Assembly: GCA_028714055.1 (NCBI GenBank)
Contig: JAQTNB010000009.1
Span: forward strand, 2,420 to 12,805
From: Candidatus Omnitrophota bacterium
GTDB lineage: Bacteria; Omnitrophota; Gorgyraeia; Gygaellales; Profunditerraquicolaceae
Direction: 5' to 3'
Length of the DNA: 10,386 nt
A program made the position numbers and the translations under genes. Positions 6,231-10,386 of the stretch are shown here, in pieces. A model generated the notes under the pieces. It did not search any database, was not told where the DNA came from, and was given only the letters and a program-made list of their open reading frames with translations. Numbering within the stretch: position 1 is the first letter of the stretch; each line of letters opens with the position of its first letter.

Positions 6231-7003
6231 ACACTGACCTTAAAGGAAAAACAGCGATTGTCACGGGTGCAAGCAGGGGTATCGGCAAGGCCCTGGCTTC
6301 CACGGCGGCGGGCCTCGGGATAAACTTGAGCATTGCCGCGCGCCAGGAAGGCCCGCTTGCCGAGACCGCGGATGAGATCGCCAAAAAATACAACGTCAAG
6401 GTCCTGGGTGTCCCCTGCGACGTAACAAAGTTAGAAGACCTGGAGAACCTGGTTGCCAGGACAAAGGAGAAGTTCGGCTCTGTCGATATCCTGATCAACA
6501 ACGCCGGGGTCTCCAGCCAGTATCCTTTTCAGGAGCAGCCGATCGAAGATTTTGAGAGGCTCAGCCTTACCAATTACCTGGGATATGTGCGATTGATCCG
6601 CCTGGTGATCAATGATATGCTGAAGAATAAAGCGGGAGCGATCATCAATATGGTTTCCGGTTCAACGCTTTGCGACCCGTTACCCAGGAATTTCATCGTT
6701 TACAGTTCTTTAAAAGTGGGGCTGCGCGCCTTTTCCAAGGGGTTGTTCTGGGAGCTGCGCGACAGCGGGATCAAGGTGACCTCGATCCTGCCGGGGGTGA
6801 CCGATACGGACCTCACCGGCAAGCTCCAGGACATTACCAAGGAACAGCAGGACCGCCTGATGACGACCGAGGCGATCGAAAACGCTCTTCGTTTTGCGCT
6901 TACCGTTCCGGCAAATGTCTGCCCGCTTGAGATCTCTGTCATAAACCAGCAGACACCCTGGACAAAGCCGGTCATTCCGTTTAAGCAGGAGCATCCCCGG
7001 TAA
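6227..7003 (+). CDS. Short-chain dehydrogenase/reductase
   Basis: A 258-aa classical SDR. The cofactor loop TGASRGIG is at residues 13-20, NNAG at 91-94, the structural Asn at 116 (LTNYLG), and the catalytic set Ser144/146, Tyr159 and Lys163 (VYSSLK) is intact. Basic residues Arg17 and Arg39 hint at NADPH preference. It lacks the PGG motif after NNAG that marks ActIII-type polyketide C9 ketoreductases (here GVSSQYPF), so it may be a late tailoring reductase or dehydrogenase and not the chain ketoreductase. That would agree with a TcmN-type, non-reducing first cyclisation. AGGAGA at 6215-6220 precedes the ATG, which overlaps the MFS stop. FabG is possible by family but less likely given the position after a transporter gene. 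Confidence 0.9.
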   Translation: MNTDLKGKTAIVTGASRGIGKALASTAAGLGINLSIAARQEGPLAETADEIAKKYNVKVLGVPCDVTKLEDLENLVARTKEKFGSVDILINNAGVSSQYPFQEQPIEDFERLSLTNYLGYVRLIRLVINDMLKNKAGAIINMVSGSTLCDPLPRNFIVYSSLKVGLRAFSKGLFWELRDSGIKVTSILPGVTDTDLTGKLQDITKEQQDRLMTTEAIENALRFALTVPANVCPLEISVINQQTPWTKPVIPFKQEHPR

Positions 7004-7060
7004 GGCAGGCGGTTCGTAGAGAGTATTGGGAATAGAGTATAGAAAAAAAAGGAGAAGGGC

Positions 7061-7669
7061 ATGAAAAAGGCGATTTTTGTTTTATTGGCGGCATTATTCC
7101 TGGTTGCGGGGTGCGTTTCGCAAAAAACAAACCTTCTGCTTGATGATTTCGAAGGCGGCATTTCCGGAGGGGCTGAAGGGTCCGTTGACTACGGAGCAGG
7201 CGCCGGTTCTGCCGTCGAGGTAACGGCTGATCCCGGCATCAAGAATACGGGCGCCCAATCCCTCAAGGTCGCCTTTGATGCGGTCTCCGGCGGGTATATG
7301 TGGGTCGCCAGGGGTTTCGGCCTCGATTCCAAGCATACCGACTGGCTGGTCCAGCCGCAGGCGATCAACTGGAAAAAATACGACGCCATAACGTTCTTTA
7401 TGTACGGAAGCGGCTCCAACGCGAGGATCGCCTTCGACATCAAAGACAGCGGTAACGAGCTCTGGCGTTTCATGCTCGACGATAATTTTACCGGATGGAA
7501 GCAGATCGTCTGCCCGTTCAACGAGTTCTTTGCCCGCGGCGACTGGCAGCCCGATAACGCCGACAAGAACGCCCAGCTCAATTTCCCGGTCAAGAGCTTT
7601 CAATTTGAACCGCGGCCTCCGGCAAAGGGCGTGCTTTATTTCGACACGGTTGAGTTGAGGGCAAAATGA
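7061..7669 (+). CDS. Lipoprotein with CBM11/CIA30-like beta-sandwich domain
   Basis: A 202-aa protein with a signal peptide MKKAIFVLLAALFLVAGC, lipobox VAGC and acylated Cys18. The residues after Cys (V, S) contain no Asp, which by the E. coli rule would allow transfer to the outer membrane. The mature part (LLLDDFEGG, KNTGAQSLKVAFD, DAITFFMYGSGSNARIAFDIKD, and the end VLYFDTVELRAK) resembles galactose-binding-like jelly-roll domains of the CBM11/CIA30 type, often found in carbohydrate-linked envelope proteins. A strong site (AAAAGGAG, 7047-7054) precedes ATG 7061, after a 57-nt gap. It overlaps the following gene by 4 nt (ATGA). Its presence inside a biosynthetic operon is odd; a role in surface display, ligand binding or chaperoning of the product is speculative. 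Confidence 0.82.
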   Translation: MKKAIFVLLAALFLVAGCVSQKTNLLLDDFEGGISGGAEGSVDYGAGAGSAVEVTADPGIKNTGAQSLKVAFDAVSGGYMWVARGFGLDSKHTDWLVQPQAINWKKYDAITFFMYGSGSNARIAFDIKDSGNELWRFMLDDNFTGWKQIVCPFNEFFARGDWQPDNADKNAQLNFPVKSFQFEPRPPAKGVLYFDTVELRAK

Positions 7670-8064
7670 AGCCGGATGCTTCCGATAGGAAGAACCTGAG
7701 GGAACGCTACCTTCTGTGGCTGTATAAGACGACCCGGGAGGAATTTGACAGGATAGAGCGCAAGTTCACCCAGCTTGAGGTGGACAAAGCGCTGCTTGCC
7801 CGGATGAAGAAACTTGATGCGCATAAGGCAGCCGCAGAGTTCATTGAGGGATACCGGCAATACATGCAGAAGAAAGAGGCGCAAGGTTTAAGGCTCAAAT
7901 ACAAAGGTAAAGGGTTTCTCCCGCAGTATCATTTTCTGGCCCTCAAACTTGAGGCTATCGAAAAGACGATAGCCGCGACGCTCGGTAAGGGGGGCTTGCA
8001 TAAAATGAAGCGGCTTTACGAACAGGAGATGCGCCGGCGGATCCTTGAGAGCACCGGGCACTAA
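7666..8064 (+). CDS. Conserved-looking 132-aa helical protein of unknown function
   Basis: I do not recognise this family. The protein is basic and highly charged and reads as mostly alpha-helical: a helix block at about 7-50 (YLLWLYKTTREEFDRIERKF), another at 52-75, a glycine/aromatic turn (YKGKGFLPQYHF) and a final helical block at 90-128 ending in RLYEQEMRRRI. There is no signal peptide, membrane segment or cysteine cluster. Expression is supported by the ATGA overlap with the lipoprotein gene and GAGG at 7657-7660, and by the next ATG 3 nt beyond its stop. Coding reality is likely from this packing and from the absence of a better frame. It may be an adaptor or small partner of a neighbouring enzyme; no function is assigned. 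Confidence 0.75.
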   Translation: MKPDASDRKNLRERYLLWLYKTTREEFDRIERKFTQLEVDKALLARMKKLDAHKAAAEFIEGYRQYMQKKEAQGLRLKYKGKGFLPQYHFLALKLEAIEKTIAATLGKGGLHKMKRLYEQEMRRRILESTGH

Positions 8065-8067
8065 GCC

Positions 8068-8979
8068 ATGATCATAGACTGCCACGCCCATTGGCTTCCC
8101 GAAGAGATCATCACCCGCGCCCATTTTTACTCGAAGGCCTGGGGGGATATCGAGGCGCATCTGGCGATGATGGATTCTAGCGGTATCGATAGGGCGGTCT
8201 TAAGCTACCCGACCTCGGATGCGCACGCGAAACTCGGCATAGCTGAGACCGCGCGCATTTACAATGATAACGTGGGCAAGATCATCCGGCGTTATCCCGG
8301 CCGGTTTATCGGCGCCGCAGTCGTTCCGGTCGATGAAACGGGCTGCGCGTTGGATGAACTCTCCCGGGCGACCCGGGAGCTGGGTTTCCGGGCGGTCTCG
8401 CTTGCCTCAAGCTACGCGGGGCGCTATCTCGACGACGCGATATTCCTGCCGCTGTATAAAAAAGCGCAGGAAGAAGGATTGCCCATTTTCGTCCATTCGC
8501 AGACCATCGACCCGATCGGCTGTGAGCGCGTGCAGGAACCCTTATTGACGCCGGTGGTCGAATATATCTTTGATACGACCATGTGCATAGGCAAGCTCAT
8601 GATGGGAGGGTTCTTGCGGGATTACCCGGGGTTGAACTTTGTATTTTCCTATTTCGGGGGGGTGGCCGCGCACCTGAAGAACCGCTTTGACGCCACGTAT
8701 CAGATGCTGCGTTCGGTCAATTTCGTCAAGGACCTCAAAGCACTGCCTTCCCAACATCTGAAGACCCTCTACGTCGACACAAGCGGAGATACGGGAACGG
8801 CGAATTTCCTTGCCGCGCTTGATACGTTCGGCGCAGAGAACATCCTCTGGGGAAGCGACTGGCCGGCGAAGAGAGAATGCGCCCCATCGATCGAAGCAGT
8901 GCGAAAATTAAACATTACAAACAGAGAACAGGAAGGTATCCTGGGTGAAAACGCAGCCCAAATACTCAAAGGAGCATAA
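8068..8979 (+). CDS. Amidohydrolase_2 (ACMSD-like) family protein
   Basis: A 303-aa TIM-barrel protein of PF04909, the family of ACMSD and gamma-resorcylate decarboxylases, whose members use a metal to decarboxylate or hydrolyse aromatic and related acids. Metal ligands are visible: His6 and His8 (IDCHAHW), His143 (IFVHSQT) and Asp264 (WGSDWPA). The His that usually sits in the HxGG segment and acts on the water or substrate appears to be Tyr195 (VFSYFGGVAAHL); His202 lies nearby. The catalysed reaction may therefore differ from the type enzymes. In a polyketide cluster, decarboxylation of a terminal carboxyl or ring hydrolysis is an attractive inference. ATG 8068 is 3 nt after the previous stop, with no strong ribosome-binding site, so coupled translation is likely. 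Confidence 0.87.
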   Translation: MIIDCHAHWLPEEIITRAHFYSKAWGDIEAHLAMMDSSGIDRAVLSYPTSDAHAKLGIAETARIYNDNVGKIIRRYPGRFIGAAVVPVDETGCALDELSRATRELGFRAVSLASSYAGRYLDDAIFLPLYKKAQEEGLPIFVHSQTIDPIGCERVQEPLLTPVVEYIFDTTMCIGKLMMGGFLRDYPGLNFVFSYFGGVAAHLKNRFDATYQMLRSVNFVKDLKALPSQHLKTLYVDTSGDTGTANFLAALDTFGAENILWGSDWPAKRECAPSIEAVRKLNITNREQEGILGENAAQILKGA

Positions 8980-8983
8980 ACCC

Positions 8984-9730
8984 ATGCAGATGCAGAAAGA
9001 CGTCCATTTAACAGGAAGCGATCTGACCCAGATGGTGCAGCTGAGGCCCCAGGATGTGGGCCGTTGCGCGATCGTCCCCGGGCCGCGCGACAGGCTGGAG
9101 GTGTTACTGAAGAAGCTGGAGAGCCCGGTCAGGAACTTTTCTTTTATGGAATATACCATGTATACCGGTACCTACCAGGGGATGAAGGTCACCGCGATGA
9201 ACGGGGGAAGGTTCTCTACCGATACCTCCATCACCACGGAAGTCATGTGCAACGCAAAGATCGAAACGATCATCCGTATCGGCACCTGCGGCGCCCTGGC
9301 AGAAAACATCAAGATCGGAGACCTGGTGATCGCGGATAAAGTCATCCGCGGCGACGGCGTTACCCCGTATTACGTGGAGAGCGGTTTTGAGACGCGCGCA
9401 GACTCGCGCGTGAGCGACGCGCTTCTGGAAACAGCCAGGGGGATGGGCGTTACCGTGCACCGGGGTACGGTCTGGACTACCGATGCGCTGTTGCGCGAAA
9501 CGCGCCAGCTTGTGGAGGCAAAGCGCGCAGAAGGCGCGGTCGCCGTAGATATGGTCTCCTCAAGCCTCCTGACTATCGCCCAGACCTATGGCGTCAAGGC
9601 AGGGGCGATCCTGGCGGTAAGCGATAATGTGATCACCGGGGAGATGGGGTTCATGAACCCGTCGTATTATATGGCCGAAAGCAAGCTTATCGAGATCGGC
9701 CTTGAAACCGCAAAAAAACTGAACGCCTAA
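8984..9730 (+). CDS. Nucleoside phosphorylase family protein (PNP_UDP_1)
   Basis: A 248-aa protein matching the hexameric PNP/uridine phosphorylase family, which splits nucleosides with phosphate to base and (deoxy)ribose-1-phosphate. Landmarks: IVPGPRDR (30-37) for the phosphate loop usually PGDPxR, TGTYQGMKVTAM (61-72), IIRIGTCGAL (96-105, phosphate-binding Arg98) and ILAVSDNVITGE (209-220). Asp214 is at the place of the purine-selective catalytic Asp of PNP, pointing to a purine substrate. The ribose-binding EMEA motif is changed to DMVS (189-192), so the usual Glu is Val191. ATG 8984 is chosen because AAAGGAG (8968-8974) precedes it; an upstream in-frame GTG at 8945 would overlap the preceding gene. 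The TAATG junction couples it to an MtnA-like gene, which suggests joint work on a sugar-1-phosphate. Exact substrate is unknown. Confidence 0.87.
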   Translation: MQMQKDVHLTGSDLTQMVQLRPQDVGRCAIVPGPRDRLEVLLKKLESPVRNFSFMEYTMYTGTYQGMKVTAMNGGRFSTDTSITTEVMCNAKIETIIRIGTCGALAENIKIGDLVIADKVIRGDGVTPYYVESGFETRADSRVSDALLETARGMGVTVHRGTVWTTDALLRETRQLVEAKRAEGAVAVDMVSSSLLTIAQTYGVKAGAILAVSDNVITGEMGFMNPSYYMAESKLIEIGLETAKKLNA

Positions 9731-10386
9731 TGGATAAACCTGTCCGGTTTTCACCGCTTTTCTGGCCCGTTATTTCAAAAGGGGACAGCCTGTATGTTTT
9801 GGATGAGACCCTTCTTCCGGGGAAGCTTTTCTATATACGGGTGAATGGTTATCTTGAGTCCTGCCGCGCGATCAAGGAGATGAAGACGCGCGCCGTAGGG
9901 CAGGTGCTCCTGGTTTTTTATACGTTTCTTTTGGTCATCCGCCGGAACAAAAAGCGCAAGAACCTGATGCCGGTCTTACGTAAGGTGGCCGAGGCCCTGG
10001 TTGCCACCAGGCCGACCGTAGCCTTCCGTTATCTGACAGATATGGTGCTGGGCTGGGCGTGGCAGGAGCCCGAGACTCTGGAGAGGAATATCCTCGGGTT
10101 CCTGGAACAGCTTAAAGATAAGCGTATTGCGCAGGCAAAAGAGGCAAGCAAACTGCTGAAAAACGGCGATACGGTGCTGACGCATTGTAACGTAAGCGGG
10201 CTGATGCCTTTGATCGCTTCATTCGCCCGCGCGGCGGGAAAAAGAATCGGCTTTATCGTCACGGAAACGCGCCCGTACCTGCAGGGAGCGCGCCTGAGCG
10301 CCTGGGAGCTGGCGCGGGAAGGTTACAGCGTCACGGTGATCGCCGATAATACCGTAGCGCAAGTCATGCATGAAGGCAAAGTGGAT
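9730..10386 (+). CDS. MtnA/eIF2B-like aldose-1-phosphate isomerase, N-terminal part
   Basis: Open frame of 219 codons running off the right edge, starting at an ATG that overlaps the previous stop (TAATG). It resembles methylthioribose-1-phosphate isomerase and eIF2B-related isomerases (PF01008). Family marks: VLDETLLPG (23-31), KTRAVGQ (52-58, usually RGAPAIG), DTVLTHCNVSGL (147-158) with the catalytic Cys153, and ETRPYLQGARLSAWEL (179-194), then VIADN (203-207). The catalytic Asp of the GADR segment lies beyond the window. These enzymes convert (5-methylthio- or 5-deoxy-)ribose-1-phosphate to the ketose in the methionine salvage or 5'-deoxyadenosine salvage (DHAP shunt) route. Directly behind a nucleoside phosphorylase, a SAM by-product recycling role is the best inference. 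The altered N-terminal motif marks a divergent subgroup. Confidence 0.88.
   Translation, partial: MDKPVRFSPLFWPVISKGDSLYVLDETLLPGKLFYIRVNGYLESCRAIKEMKTRAVGQVLLVFYTFLLVIRRNKKRKNLMPVLRKVAEALVATRPTVAFRYLTDMVLGWAWQEPETLERNILGFLEQLKDKRIAQAKEASKLLKNGDTVLTHCNVSGLMPLIASFARAAGKRIGFIVTETRPYLQGARLSAWELAREGYSVTVIADNTVAQVMHEGKVD

Noticed and set aside
7004..7060. Promoter in the gap before the lipoprotein gene, with AGAGTAT repeated twice
   Set aside because: The two 7-base repeats are close together but no convincing -35/-10 pair can be fixed by eye, so no promoter is called.
8945..8983. GTG start extending the nucleoside phosphorylase by 13 residues
   Set aside because: It lies inside the amidohydrolase gene without a good ribosome-binding site, while ATG 8984 has AAAGGAG at suitable spacing.
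8068..9730. Futalosine (menaquinone) pathway genes
   Set aside because: A nucleosidase-like and a metal-hydrolase-like protein are adjacent, but no Mqn-type radical-SAM or MqnA/D homologue is present, and the phosphorylase is coupled to an MtnA-like gene.

Overview
This window holds a tightly packed set of genes, all on the + strand, that reads as part of a type II (dissociated, iterative) aromatic polyketide synthase cluster. The host looks like an uncultivated Gram-negative and probably anaerobic bacterium. The Gram-negative reading rests on a lipoprotein with a clear lipobox. The anaerobic reading rests on a BchE-like cobalamin/radical-SAM enzyme standing where aerobic clusters usually carry oxygenases. 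A host such as Candidatus Omnitrophota is a guess from overall gene style and cannot be proven here.

Layout. 1-1741: the C-terminal end of a condensing ketosynthase (KS-alpha), followed with a 1-nt overlap by a paralogue that has lost all three catalytic residues, as a chain-length factor (KS-beta/CLF) does. 1742-1882: an intergenic composite hairpin element. 1883-4404: B12-binding/radical-SAM enzyme, acyl carrier protein, and a kynurenine-formamidase-fold cyclase of the DpsY kind. 4405-4656: a second copy of the hairpin element, a degenerate copy of the last 11 codons of the cyclase gene, and an unrelated near-perfect palindrome. 4657-7003: TcmN-like aromatase/cyclase, MFS exporter and SDR reductase, linked by 4-nt overlaps. 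7061-8979: CBM11/CIA30-like lipoprotein, an unrecognised 132-aa helical protein and an amidohydrolase_2-family protein. 8984-10386: a purine-nucleoside-phosphorylase-like protein and the start of an MtnA/eIF2B-like sugar-phosphate isomerase, which runs off the right edge.

Inferred working model: KS-alpha/CLF and ACP build a poly-beta-ketone. The TcmN-like and DpsY-like proteins fold and aromatise it. The SDR, radical-SAM enzyme and amidohydrolase-like protein tailor it (reduction, methylation or O2-independent oxidation, possibly decarboxylation). The MFS protein exports it. The last two genes would suit recycling of a SAM by-product such as 5'-deoxyadenosine or methylthioadenosine, by phosphorolysis and then aldose-1-phosphate isomerisation.

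The most unusual points are a complete-looking aromatic type II PKS set beside a B12 radical-SAM enzyme, the Arg/Asp/Asn substitutions in the CLF, two divergent copies of a nested-hairpin element with compensatory base changes, and the duplicated gene tail after the second copy. No tRNA, rRNA, CRISPR array or transposase is visible, and no stretch longer than 300 bases lacks a gene.
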